NCBI RefSeq assembly: GCF_038502225.1
Contig: NC_091311.1
Coordinates: 38,312,072 to 38,376,071 of the forward strand
Direction: 5' to 3'
Source of the DNA: Cherax quadricarinatus
Taxonomy: Eukaryota; Arthropoda; Malacostraca; Decapoda; Parastacidae
Length of the DNA stretch: 64,000 bases
Within the stretch, counting starts at the first letter, position 1. Every line of letters begins with the position of its first letter. The translations under genes and the position numbers were made by a program. Below are positions 44,440 through 56,162 of this stretch, piece after piece. Under the pieces are notes generated by a model, which was not told the DNA's origin, ran no database searches, and worked only from the letters and a program-made list of their open reading frames with translations.

Positions 44440-47400
44440 TACCTCATACACTCCCCCTCCGAAAAACTAATGGCAACCCGCTTATAAAGGAAACCAGTCC
44501 TTTACGTATAATTAGCTCGCCAACTGAATGAGGCCATTGACCGTAAGTTTGCAGTAGGTCTCCGGAAAACTGTCCCCCGTAAATAAGTTTGTTTCTGCAA
44601 ACCGTTCTATATATGCCCGCCGCAATTGCCCTAATCCTAATTCTTCCCCGTCCCGTGTCCCTCATCCCCCAGGAAATATACAGAAAATCCACTACTACGT
44701 ACATAATCGCTCTTTTCACTTCTCTGGAGACCCCACGTACTTCTAATGTTAAGGCTCGCAGAGTCTCTACATTACCCCCACCCATCAACCTAAAAACTTC
44801 GCTAACCACACCCTTACCTCCCTCAACTCTTCACAGAAATATACGGCATGAAAAGCTGTTTCCTGTTCTCCACAGTGATCGTAGGTCTGTTCCCTCACCA
44901 ATCCCATTGAACACAAAACAGCTTTCGATGCTAATATCCCCATTATAAATCTATATACAAACTCCCGTACTCTCGGCATTAACTTAAGCTTTCGAAAGTC
45001 ATTCCATATCATCCCCCATTCATACAAGGGATAAACCGATACCCCCTGTATGATTTCCGGCCTTCTGCTCATTGTCACCAAACGCCCCACCCTAAGTTTT
45101 TCCACCTCCCTAATCAATAACAATAACCTCAGCATATCCTCGCATTCAATAAATTCTTTTCCGCTCCACCATCTCCGCACATCCTCCATCACTTTCCCCA
45201 CTCTAACCCCTCTTTCCTCCCCTCCCTAATGAACCTCTGTTTCACATATAAGGCCTTTACTCTCGGCCCCAACGCTAAAAGGCCTACTCCTCCACTGCGT
45301 ATATTCGACATCCCCACCTCCTTGCTTAGCCATGCCCTCCCAAAACCCCAAACATAACGTAACGCCCTCCTCTGAATCTCATGTACGTCTGGAGTCTGCA
45401 GTGGATACACCACAGCCATACTCCACACTTTACTATAAACTAATGAATTTACGATTATCACCCGCTGTTGTAAGGTGACGTCCCCCGCCCGTAAACTCCT
45501 TAACCTTTTTACTGCCTTCTCCACCACCACCTCCGAATTCACCTGCCTAGCCTCCCGCGCATCTGTCATGTATAACATAACTCCACAAATTTTTAGCCTA
45601 GCCACTACTTCCCACCCAAACTCCAACCCCAAGCCCCCCCACCCAGGCATCCACCTCCAGCAAACTTGATTTTGCTTTGTTCACCCGCATTCCAGATGCC
45701 CTCCCGAAAAGCTCCAACACACTTTCCACCATACGCAATCCCTCCACTCCGGCTATCAGAACAGTGGAATCATCCACATACCCCACCACATCTATACACC
45801 CATCCTTCTCCCCATTTAAAATCCCCCTCCCCTCAATGAGCTCATAAAATGGATGCTGCATACACGCAAACAATATTTGAGACAGGGGGCACCCCTGTCT
45901 CAAACCCTTCTCCATCCTTACAGGCCTTCCCAACCTGCCATTAATTTGTACTCGCACCATTGCAGATGAATACATTGTATCAACCCACCTCACCACTCCC
46001 ATGCCAAAACCGAGATGCAACAAACTAGCCCTTAGAAAGTTTCTATCCACACAGTTGTATGCATTTTCCCAATCAATGCCCAAAAGCCCTCCCCCGTTGC
46101 AACCCTCCAAAAAATCCCTAATGTGGCCATGCCCATCTCTCATGCTTCTGCCCGGAATACCCATCTGCCCCTTATGAATAACCCCACCTAACACCTTCAT
46201 CCTATTGCCCAGTAGCTTCGCGAAAATCTTGTAATCGGCACACATTAGCGAAATAGCTCTGTACTCACTCAATACTCTTCCCTCTTGCTTTTTGCATGCT
46301 AATACGACTACACCCGTTCGCTGAGTCTGTCCTAACTGTCCCTCCCATCGCATACAATTCATGACCCTCACCAGACAGTACTTAATGTGCTCCCATTGAA
46401 TTCTATAAAAAATCATTTGATATCCCATCTATACCCGGTGCCTTGCCAGTAATCATGTTGAACACAGCCTCCTCAACTTCCCGCATGCTAAACATCCCTC
46501 CCATCCCCATGCCCTCCTCTCCACATGACCCTAAACCTCTCCCCCCACACCTCCTCAATAGCATCGCCCTCCTCCCCCTTCCCCCACTTCTTTTGGAACC
46601 AGAAATCAGCATAATTGCTCATGCCTTCTGTAGTATTCAGTACCTGTCCCTTATGATGACCACCCATATCCTCACTTACCTCCAAGTTTAAAATAGTCGA
46701 ATCCTTCTGCCTTACCGTAAAACCTCGCAAAACACTTCCCGAAGGTTTATCACCCCACAGCACAGCCTCCATTCCCGCCCTTACACATACCGCATCAAAT
46801 CTACCATTATGTAACTCTGCCAACCTGTCCTTGAGTTGCACCATGTTTCCGTACTGCCGCCCCCCTCTTCCTCATAACACCCATTTAGCTGATATTCAAA
46901 ATAATTTTGCAACCCATACCTCCACCCTGCCTCTTCCCTTCCCTTCCTTTTATAGAAACCTGCTATACCCAGCTTAGCATGCCTTTCCCACCATTCTAAG
47001 ACACACGACTCCACCTCTCTAGAATCCCAAAAAGTTTGCCACCATTCCCCAAAAGCCATAGTCACCTCCTCACTCCTCACGAGTCTTGCATTTAATTTCC
47101 AAAAACCCGATTGTATCCTAACCATACCTTCCCAATCAAGATCTGCCATAACTGCCCTATGATCAGAAAACCCCACATCAAAAGTCCTGACTCCCAACAC
47201 ACGTACAGCTTCCGTTGCATAGATCCTATCTAATCTTGCCGCATAATCCCGTCTGACAAATGTATACTCAACCTGCCAACCACCCCTCCCCACAACATCC
47301 AAAACCCCCACGTCTCCAAACACATTACGCAACATGCCCAACATACACCCCGCCCCCCTCGGTTCCACATCGCCACCCCTAATAACACAATTCCAATCTC

Positions 47401-47803
47401 CCCCTATGACAGTGACTAAAGGTAAACCCTTTAAATAGTACATCAAAAATTCCCTCACAAAGTTCTCCTTGACTCGTGCATTGCCATCCGCTGGCATATA
47501 CACTCCTATAAAACAAACCCTCGTTGCACCCCATTCTCCCTCCACCCTCATGACCCTCCCCCCCTCCTCCCACCCCAAAATATGCAATGGACTGGTTTCC
47601 TTTACAGCCACAGCAACCCCACCTTTCAACCTGAACGAGCCACTTACATACAACTTATATCCTTTCAAAGACAACTCACAACCAAACTTGTAATTGTGCT
47701 CCTGAATGAAACATATATCTACATTAAATCGCTTTAAAAACCATTCCACCCATACTCTTTTAACCTCGGCTCTCAGGCCATTAACATTGATCGTTACAAC
47801 CTT
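44440..47803 (-). pseudogene. Tx1-like LINE ORF2 (endonuclease, RT), multiply frameshifted
   Basis: The APE endonuclease starts right after the ORF1 stop (VVTINVNGLRAEVKRVW; CFIQEHNYK; IGGDWNCVIRGG; VGFSDHRAVMADL), with the L1/Tx1-type GFWKLNARL after it. RT follows with ITGKAPGIDG, YRAISLMCADYKIFAKLLG, HKGQMGIPGRSMRDGHGHI, LGIDWENAYNCVDR, LRQGCPLSQILF and the catalytic GYVDDSTVLI. The C-terminal region has RALRYVWG and the CSMGLVREQTYDHCGEQETA zinc-ribbon-like segment. At least five frame breaks (near 46810, 46550, 46420, 45620, 45195, 44800) kill it. The DD pair of RT is intact. Confidence 0.9.
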
Positions 47804-47806
47804 GAA

Positions 47807-49057
47807 TTATGACAGTAAAGGTGGCTTGCCCTGCCGCCTTGGAATGGCACCCGCGTGACCTGGCTGCTGACTAGAGCCCCGTTTGTCACCTTGTCTGTCC
47901 AGTCCCCCAACCCCCCCCTTATCCTTTGAAACTTCAGCACCGCTACACCCACTCTCCGGGAGATCCAACCTTGGCTTCCAAAACTTCTTCCCAGGTCTCT
48001 GCCCTGGCGTTAAGACGTCATCCATATCAGACGTCCCAGCTGTTCTCTTGCGTGAACCTCCATCTCCACATGTAACCTCCTCTTCCATGCACGCTCTGTG
48101 CACCTCAGCCACTACCGTGTGCTTCTTCCCCTCATTGCACACGGTCTTCCCACGTCCCGATGAGACTGTAGTCTCTTCCAATGAGCGTCCACGCTGCTCA
48201 TCATACAGACTCCCCTCCACCTCACTCAGGAAGGTATTCAAAACCTCATCCAGCATTCCATCCTGTTGCATTACAGGCTCACTGTCATCGTTCGTCGTCG
48301 TCGTCTGCTCAGGCCCCGTCCCCACAGGTAACGTAGCACATGAGTCCGTCTCCGCCTCTGCTTTATCCACTTCCTCACCCCAACTGCACGATGCCTGCCT
48401 TTCGGCCGCATCCGTCTCCTGCACCACAGGACCCAACTGCTGATCCACCGGTGTTGGCATCTGTTCCCTCCGTCCTGGTTTCCTATGGCATTGGGCTGCC
48501 ATATGGTCAAATGATCCGCACAGCCTACAAGTCCACCTCTATCCTGCATAGTATACGTAGACCTGCGTTCGGAACTCTTCCAGTAAAACATACGAAGGAA
48601 TTGATTGCCGTAACGTCATCTTCAGATTGAAGGATCCCTCGGGCAGTCCCACATAAGGCCCATCCTTCCACACTCCCAATTCTGCCGCATGAATCTTGCC
48701 ATAATGACGGAAGACCGCAACCACATCATACTCTGTAGCTTCTAAGGGCACATTCCTGACTTTTACGTATGTCACATAGCTGGATACATCATGTAGACAT
48801 ACCTCCACTGCTGTATTCACGGCCATCCTCTTCTCGTGGTATTTGTCAACTATGCTTGAGTAAAATCCAGCATTTATAAATTTGATGAAAATCCTCGTAA
48901 CTCCGTTAACAGCCACACCATAAAGCTCTTCAAGGGGTATCCCATACACATCACGAATAATCGTAGGGAGTAGCACCTGCATTGAAGAACTGCTTAGGGC
49001 ACCACGTACCAGTTCCACACAGACAGTATTCACACGTCTGCCATGTCTATCCGCCAT
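47807..49057 (-). pseudogene. Tx1-like LINE ORF1 (RNA-binding, zinc knuckle), one internal stop
   Basis: One frame of about 416 codons broken only by a TAG at 48539-48541. The N-terminal part (MADRHGRRVNTVCVELVRGA; VTYVKVRNVPLEATEYDVVA; FRHYGKIHAAELG) looks like an RRM-type RNA-binding fold. Just after the stop comes a CCHC zinc knuckle, CRLCGSFDHMAAQC (spacing CX2CX4HX4C). The C-terminal 200 residues are acidic and Ser/Thr-rich, probably disordered. The role would be to coat the LINE RNA. The stop lies between RRM and knuckle and would remove the knuckle. Start chosen as the first Met of the frame, about 100 bp from the element's 5' end. Confidence 0.85.
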
Positions 49058-49154
49058 GTTGATTGCTCAAAACAGGCAAACTGCGCAGAAAATCAACTGA
49101 ATCGGGAGCATCTGCGCAGCACGTCCACACGGCCCGGAAGCGATGAGGACAATG

Positions 49155-49212
49155 TGAACACAGAAGTTAAACGGCTGTCAAAGGAAAACTTCCAGAGATG
49201 TTTCTATTCACT
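49155..49212 (+). pseudogene. hAT transposase, part 2
   Basis: NTEVKRLSKENFQRCFYSL corresponds to the 'HTEVRWLSRG.VL.R.FEL' block of ZBED-like hAT proteins. It connects part 1 to the region beyond the palindromic insertion. Confidence 0.8.
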
Positions 49213-49404
49213 AAATAACAAAAAGGCACAATACCGTGACTGGAACGATACACAAATAACCCGCACATAAAAGACAGAAGCTTACGACGACGTTTCGGTC
49301 CGACTTGGACCATTGACAAAGTCAATGGTCCAAGTCGGACCGAAACGTCGTCGTAAGCTTCTGTCTTTTATGTGCGGGTTATTTGTATATCGTTTCTATT
49401 CACT
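49200..49404. mobile_element. 179-bp palindromic hammerhead-like element with 13-bp target duplication
   Basis: GTTTCTATTCACT occurs at 49200-49212 and 49392-49404. Inside, about 60-bp arms mirror each other: AAGCTTACGACGACGTTTCG, GTCCGACTTGGACC and the complement, centre about 49320. Each arm carries the 3' half of the core in the GTC form (GGTCC-AAGTC-GGACC, GAAACGTC, GTCGTAAGC), on the - strand in the left arm and the + strand in the right. The CTGANGA strand is not recognisable, so cleavage is unlikely. The left outer 50 bp (AAGGCACAATACCGTGACTG) is unpaired. Confidence 0.85.
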
Positions 49405-49895
49405 TTTTAAAACAGTTGTTGAAGTCTTCCAAGAGTCCAATTCTGTTCTATGTGATGAACCAAGAAACATCAAGCATGGCATTGCTTATTTGTCAGATGT
49501 ATTCACAATGTTCAAAGAAGTTAATTTACAATTGCAGGGAAAGATCGGCCCTTTCCACTTTTCTGTCCAGGTTACAGTTATTCAGATGTAACATAGCCCG
49601 TTGTGAGCTCTTCTAGTTTCCGGGCCTCTCTAAAACTGAAGAAGAGAATACCAGACGATGACCTTCAAGTGTATTGTGCACACCTTAATGAGCTGCAGTG
49701 ACATATCTCACAGATTTCATTTTTTTCTTTTTGCTTAAAATACCAGAATGGGTGATCAGTCTATTCCTAGATATCAGCAATGAGGAAACAGTAATGGCGG
49801 AGGAAAAACTGATTTCACTCCAAAATGAAACTGAGCTGAGGCCAAAGTTAAAAAATATCATATTAAGGACTTTGGTTACAAAACAAACATTTCTG
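49405..49895 (+). pseudogene. hAT transposase, part 3
   Basis: FKTVVEVFQESNSVLC...GIAYLSDVFTMFKEVNLQLQ matches the 'LAYLADIF.HLNELNLSLQG' block of ZBED-like hAT proteins. A further piece near 49745-49890 reads PEWVISLFLDISNEET and LISLQNETELRPKLKN ('..FLDLQND..LK..F'). There are stops and shifts between them. It ends where the 19-bp minisatellite begins. Confidence 0.82.
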
Positions 49896-52800
49896 ACCAC
49901 TACGCTGCACTGTGACCACTACCCTGCACTGTGACCACTACCTTGCACTGTGACCACTACCCTGCACTGTGACCACTACCCTGCACTGTGACCACTACCC
50001 TGCACTGTGACCACTACTTTGCACTGTGACCACTACCCTGCACTGTGACCACTACCCTGCACTGTGACCACTACCTTGCACTGTGACCACTACCCTGCAC
50101 TGTGACCACTACCCTGCACTGTGACCACTACCCTGCACTGTGACCACTACCCTGCACTGTGACCACAACCCTGCACTGTGACCACTACCCTGCACTGTGA
50201 CCACTACCCTGCACTGTGACCACTACCCTGCACTGTGACCATTACCCTGCACTGTGACCACTACCCTGCACTGTGACCACTACCCTTCACTGTGACCACT
50301 ACCCTGCACTGTGACCACTACCCTGCACTGTGACCACTACCCTGCACTGTGACCACTACCCTGCACTGTGACCACTACCCTGCACTGTGACCACTACCCT
50401 GCACTGTGACCACTACCCTTCACTGTGACCACTACCCTTCACTGTGACCACTACCCTTCACTGTGACCACTACCCTGCACTGTGACCACTACCCTTCACT
50501 GTGACCACTACCCTTCACTGTGATCACTACCCTTCACTGTGACCACTACCCTGCACTGTGACCACTACCCTGCACTGTGACCACTACCCTGCACTGTGAC
50601 CACTACCATGCACTGTGACCACTACCATGCACTGTGACCACTACCCTGCACTGTGACCACTACCCTGCACAGTGACCACTACCCTGCACTGTGACCACTA
50701 CCCTGCACTGTGACCACTACCCTGCACTGTGACCACTACCCTGCACTGTGACCACTACACTGCAATATGACCACTACCCTGCACAGTGTCCACTACCCTA
50801 CACAGTGACCACTACCCTGCACTGTGACCACTACCATGCACTGTTGTGATGTAGTCCAGCTGGGCTTGTGAGGTCTCTGGGGAGACCTAATTTAACCAAT
50901 TATATGGTCACACCTTGCCTTGGCAAACGTCTGTAGCCACGCCCACGTCTGAGGTCTTTTGTTCTTGACGCCTCAGACCTAGGCGTCAGGTCGTACACGT
51001 GGTTGTGGAGGGTGCTTGGACCACCATAAAAGCCCAAGGAAGAGCATGATCAGGAGATTCGAGCGGAGCTGCTGCTGGGGTGCAGAGCTCCTGAGCAGAA
51101 ACTTCGAGCGGAGCTGCTGCTGGGGTGCAGGGCTCGGGAGAAGGCTGCTGAAGTCTCTGGAGGAGACTGTTGGAGGCATTGGGCAGAGTACTGGCTTGGC
51201 GCAGTACTCGTGCTGTGTAGGTCTTGGGACCTGTGGCTTAGTTCCTGTGATGAACTGCCCTCTGAACTACATTGTAAGTTATATTCTGTTTCACCAAGCT
51301 AATTGTATTCCCTGTCTCACTGCTTATGTGTACCACCCCATTTATCTAAACCCCAATGTACTCCTGTTCCCAAATATATTATTGTACAAGGACTTAATAA
51401 TAAACTGTGTTTGAGTAGAATAGTAATATTCACTGTCCCCGTTATTAGCTATTCCTATTTCTCATATTTTATTATGTTTATATGAGTGAAGAGTGGGCGA
51501 GGCATATGTTAGTGAGTAGTGTAGAGTTAATGAGAGTGTCGTGGTGGTCACCACTGACCTGTCATTACCTACCTACCTCCGCTAATCATCTCACTCCTAA
51601 CACCGCGCCTGCCTCTCCCCTGCCTACATAATCCCTTACTCCCATATCCCCCACTTATATCCTATTCAATCATTACCCCCCTACATGACACTGTGACCAC
51701 TACCATGCACTGTGACCACTACCCTGCACTGTGACCACTACCATGCACTGTGACCACTACCCTGCACTGTGACCACTACCCTGCACTGTGACCACTACCA
51801 TGCACTGTGACCACTACCCTGCACTGTGACCACTACCCTGCACTGTGACCACTACACTGCACTGTGACCACTACCCTGCACAGTGTCCACTACCCTACAC
51901 AGTGATCACTACCCTGCACTGTGACCACTACCATGCACTGTGACCACTACCATGCACTGTGACCACTACCCTGCACTGTGACCACTACCATGCACTGTGA
52001 CCACTACCCTGCACTGTGACCACTACCCTGCACTGTGACCACTACCATGCACTGTGACCACTACCATGCACTGCGACCACTACCCTGCACTGTGACCACT
52101 ACCATGCACTGTGACCACTACCCTGCATTGTGACAACTACCCTGCACTGTGACCACTACCATGCACTGTGACCACTACCCTGCACTGTGACCACTACCAT
52201 GCACTGTGACCACTACCATGCACTGTGACCACTACCATGCACTGTGACCACTACCCTGCACTGTGACCACTACCCTGCACTGTGACCACTACCATGCACT
52301 GTGACCACTACCCTGCAGTGTGACCACTACCCTGCACTGTGACCACTACCATGCACTGTGACCACTACCCTGCACTGTGACCACTACCCTGCACTGTGAC
52401 CACTACCCTGCACTGTGACCACTACCCTGCACTGTGACCACTACCATGCAATGTGACCACTACCGTGCACTGTGACCACTACCATGCACTGTGACCACTA
52501 CCCTGCACTGTGACCACTACCCTGCACTGTGACCACTACCATGCACAGTGACCACTACCCTGCACTGTGACCACTACCCTGCACTGTGACCACTACCCTG
52601 CACTGTGACCACTACCCTGCACTGTGACCACTACCCTGCACTGTGACCACTACCCTGCACTGTGACCACTACCCTGCACTGTGACCACTACCATGCACTG
52701 TGACCACTACCATGCACTGTGACCACTACCCTGCACTGTGACCACTACCCTGCACTGTGACCACTACCCTGCACTGTGACCACTACCATGCACTGTGACC

Positions 52801-55035
52801 ACTACCATGCACTGTGACCACTACCATGCACTGTGACCACTACCCTGCACTGTGACCACTACCCTGCACAGTGACCACTACCCTGCACTGTGACCACTAC
52901 CCTGCACTGTGACCACTACCCTGCACTGTGACCACTACCCTGCACTGTGACCACTACCCTGCACTGCGACCACTACCCTGCACTGTGACCACTACCCTGC
53001 ACTGTGACCACTACCCTGCACTGTGACCACTACCCTGCACTGTGACCACTACCATGCACTGTGACCACTACCCTGCACTGTGACCACTACCCTGCACTGT
53101 GATCACTACCCTGCACTGTGACCACTACCCTGCACTGTGACCACTACCATGCACAGTGACCACTACCCTGCACTGTGACCACTACCCTGCACTGTGACCA
53201 CTACCCTGCACTGTGACCACTACCATGCACTGTGACCACTACCATGCACTGTGACCACTACCATGCACTGTGACCACTACCATGCACTGTGACCACTACC
53301 CTGCACTGTGACCACTACCCTGCACAGTGACCACTACCCTGCACTGTGGCCACTACCCTGCACTGTGACCGCTACCCTGCATTGTGACCACTACCCTGCA
53401 CTGTGACCACTACACTGCACTGTGACCACTACCCTGCACAGTGTCCACTACCCTACACAGTGACCACTACCCTGCACTGTGACCACTACCATGCACTGTG
53501 ACCACTACCATGCACTGTGACCACTACCCTGCACTGTGACCACTACCATGCACTGTGACCACTACCCTGCACCGCGACCACTATCCTGCACTGTGACCAC
53601 TACCATGCACTGTGACCACTACCATGCACTGTGACCACTACCCTGCACTGTGACCACTACCATGCACTGTGACCACTACCCTGCACTGTGACCACTACCC
53701 TGCACTGTGACCACTACCCTGCACTGTGACCACTACCCTGCACTGTTACCACTACCATGCACTGTGACCACTACCATGCACTGTGACCACTACCATGCAC
53801 TGTGACCACTACCATGCACTGTGACCACTACCCTGCACTGTGACCACTACCCTGCACTGTGACCACTACCCTGCACAGTGACCACTAACCTGCACAGTGA
53901 CCACTACCCTGCACTGTGACCACTACCATGCACTGTGACCACTATCATGCACTGTGACCACCACCATGAACTGTGACAACTACCCTGCACTGTGACCACT
54001 GCATTGCACAGTGACTACTACCCTGCACAGTGACCACTACCCTGCACAGTGACCACTACCCTGCACAGTGACCACTACCCTGCACAGTGACCACTACCTT
54101 GCACTGTGACCACTACCCTGCACTGTGACCACTACCATGCACTGTGACTACTACCCTGCACTGTGACCACTACCCTGCACAGTGACCACTACCCTGCAGT
54201 GACCACTACCCTGCACAGTGACCACTACCCTGCACTGTGACCACTACCCTGCACAGTGACCACTACCCTGCACTGTAACCACTACCCTGCACTGTAACCA
54301 CTACCCTGCACTGTGACCACTACCCTGCACTGTGACCGTTACCCTGCACTGTGACCACTACCCTGCACTGTGACCACTACCCTGCACTGTGACCACTACC
54401 CTGCACTGTGACCATTACCCTGCACTGTGACCACTACCCTGCACTGTGACCACTACCCTGCACTGTGACCACTACCCTGCACTGTGACCATTACCCTGCA
54501 CTGTGACCGCTACCCTGCACTGTGACCACTACCCTGCACTGTGACTACTAGCCTGTACTGTGACCACTACCCTGCACTGTGACCATTACCCTGCACTGTG
54601 ACCACTACCCTGCACTGTGACCACTACCCTGCACTGTGACCACTACCCTGCACTGTGACCACTACCCTGCACTGTGACCACTACCCTGCACTGTGACCAC
54701 TACCCTGCACTGTGACCACTACCCTGCACTGTGACCACTACCCTGCACTGTGACCACTACCCTGCACTGTGACCATTACCCTGCACTGTGACCACTACCC
54801 TGCACTGTGACCACTACCCTGCACTGTGACCACTACCCTGCACTGTGACCATTACCCTGCACTGTGACCATTACCCTGCACTGTGACCATTACCCTGCAC
54901 TGTGACCATTACCCTGCACTGTGACCATTACCCTGCACTGTGACCACTACCCTGCACTGTGACCACTACCCTGCACTGTGACCATTACCCTGCACTGTGA
55001 CCATTACCCTGCACTGTGACCACTACCCTGCACTG
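49896..55035. repeat. 19-bp minisatellite, about 225 copies, inside the hAT transposase
   Basis: Unit CTGTGACCACTACCCTGCA, with CATGCA, CTTCA and CACAG variants in patches. Total array about 4.3 kb, interrupted by a solo LTR at 50845-51690. The flanks read LVTKQTFLTTTLHCD on the left and LWNKVQMYFFIFP on the right, so the array has grown within the transposase reading frame. 19 bp cycles frames and a TGA occurs in every unit, so no long frame is open here. Confidence 0.95.
50841..51694 (+). mobile_element. Solo LTR with 4-bp target duplication
   Basis: An 846-bp block starts TGTGATGTAGTCC and ends CCCCTACATGACA, so the termini are short inverted repeats with TG...CA ends. CTGT from the minisatellite is duplicated on both sides (50841-50844, 51691-51694). 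A TATA-like CCATAAAAGCCC near 51022 and AATAAACTG near 51390 fit promoter and polyadenylation sites. An internal 60-bp duplication contains GAGCGGAGCTGCTGCTGGGG twice. Orientation is inferred from these signals. No internal coding region remains, as expected after LTR-LTR recombination. Confidence 0.82.
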
Positions 55036-55072
55036 TGGAATAAAGTCCAGATGTACTTTTTTATCTTCCCAA

Positions 55073-55290
55073 TAATTGCCAATAAACCCCTGGCTGCCTT
55101 CAAGAGAGAGCTGGACAGATACCTAAAGTCGGTGCCGGATCAGCCGGGCTGTGGCTCGTACGTCGGACTGCGTGCGGCCAGCAGTAACAGCCTAGTTGAT
55201 CAGGCCCTGATCCATCGGGAGGCCTGGTCGTGGACCGGGCCGCGGGGGCGTTGATCCCCGGAATAACCTCCAGGTAACCTCCAGGTAACC
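55073..55290 (+). mobile_element. CR1-like LINE 3' end nested in the hAT
   Basis: Begins in LAAFKRELDRYLKSVPDQPG and ends with the repeated AACCTCCAGGTAACCTCC. A short TCCCAA is present on both sides. Removal restores FIFPTSHLIERGFSA in the transposase. Confidence 0.85.
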
Positions 55291-55500
55291 TCCCAACGTC
55301 ACATTTAATAGAGCGAGGCTTCAGTGCAGTCACCAAGCTTCTCTCCAAGCCAAGAAACAGGCTGAAAATCACTGAACGTGGGGATCTAAGACTTTATCTT
55401 CGTGCCTTCAAGCTTAATGTTGAGAACCTGATGTCCCTTCACCAAGCACATCCATCTCATCACAATTATGAAGCCAATGTAGTTACAGATCAGATGTAAA
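55290..55500 (+). pseudogene. hAT transposase, part 4 (C-terminal dimerisation region)
   Basis: SHLIERGFSAVTKLLSKPRN, then RLKITERGDLRLYLRAFKLN and HQAHPSH, stop at 55498. This is the hAT C-terminal signature ('CERGFSA...L..K.R..L....DLRL.L') of ZBED5-like proteins. The right inverted repeat lies about 200 bp downstream. Confidence 0.88.
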
Positions 55501-55724
55501 ACTCTCATAATGCTAAGCAAATTGGCTCCCTACATTAATTTTCATTTGTGATGTAAATACGCTTGTTTATAGTGTTAGATTAGTTGTTGTTTTGAATTTG
55601 CAGTGAACCTAATACCAAGAAAGAGATGTGTTGGTATGTGTGGGGAAGGTGGGGGGGGGGGATGTGGCCTGGAAGCCACTGGGGCGTCAACCTGAAATGT
55701 TTGGGAACCACTGGTATAAACCTT

Positions 55725-55826
55725 GGTATTAGATACAAACAAATTAGTTTAGAAAGACACGTGAATAAACACTACGACATATTTATTAGAAAACGTTTCG
55801 GTCCCAATAATAATAATAATAATAAA
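55725..55826 (-). mobile_element. Hammerhead-family tail plus (AAT)n
   Basis: AAACGTTTCGGTCCC at about 55794 preceded by GACACGTGAATAAACACTAC, the tail side of another subfamily, read on the - strand. It ends in (AAT)6, so the ribozyme side was lost. Confidence 0.5.
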
Positions 55827-56162
55827 CCATACTAATGTTATTGCTGTTCTTGCTGTTGAACAGCGGTTTAGTGCCGATGGAGGTAGCGCAGGTAGCAATG
55901 ATACGGCCGTGGACTAGTTTGGCTTTAATTGGGTAGGAGTGAGTACACAACGGGCAGTGTGAGGGAGTGACCGCAAGCCAGTCCGTGGAGGGGGAGCACT
56001 TGTGCCTATCAGGTCGGTCGGCCTAGGAGTGAGAGCGAATGGGCTCAGCCTCCCACTGACCTGGGTGAGCCTACAGAGGGCAGCACTTAAATGCCGCGAA
56101 ATATGAACTAGTCAGAACAGACGGCTAGGCTGTGTGTTCTGACAGTACAGGCTGTCTACACT
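55827..56162. other. No recognisable feature
   Basis: GC-richer unique-looking sequence, no coding frame recognised. Confidence 0.4.

Larger units (their letters stand above)
43638..49168 (-). mobile_element. Tx1-like (L1-group) LINE with 14-bp target duplication, near full length
   Basis: TGAACACAGAAGTT stands at 43638-43651 and 49155-49168. The element between is about 5.5 kb on the - strand with its A-tail seen as the T-run at 43652-43662. ORF1 is 49057-47807 and ORF2 runs from about 47800 to 44440. A 3' UTR of about 780 bp follows. The target lies inside the hAT transposase frame, which is restored when the LINE and one duplication copy are removed. Confidence 0.92.
42756..55721 (+). mobile_element. 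hAT (ZBED-like) transposon enlarged to 13 kb by nested insertions
   Basis: Perfect 8-bp target duplication GTATAAAC (42756-42763 and 55714-55721). Terminal inverted repeats are CAGTGATACCCGAA on the left and the complement of CAGTGGTTCCCAAA on the right. Transposase pieces occur at 43190-43651, 49169-49212, 49405-49895, about 55035-55080 and 55290-55500; they join in order once the insertions are removed. Inserts are a Tx1-like LINE, a 179-bp palindromic element, a 19-bp minisatellite carrying a solo LTR, and a CR1 tail. The original element was probably about 2.5 kb. Confidence 0.9.

Noticed and set aside
47883..48443. 186-codon + strand frame
   Set aside because: Antisense of the Tx1-like ORF1; its openness follows from the codon composition of the real frame.
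51016..51414. 132-codon frame inside the solo LTR
   Set aside because: Opened by an internal duplication; no domain, and it crosses the putative polyadenylation site.
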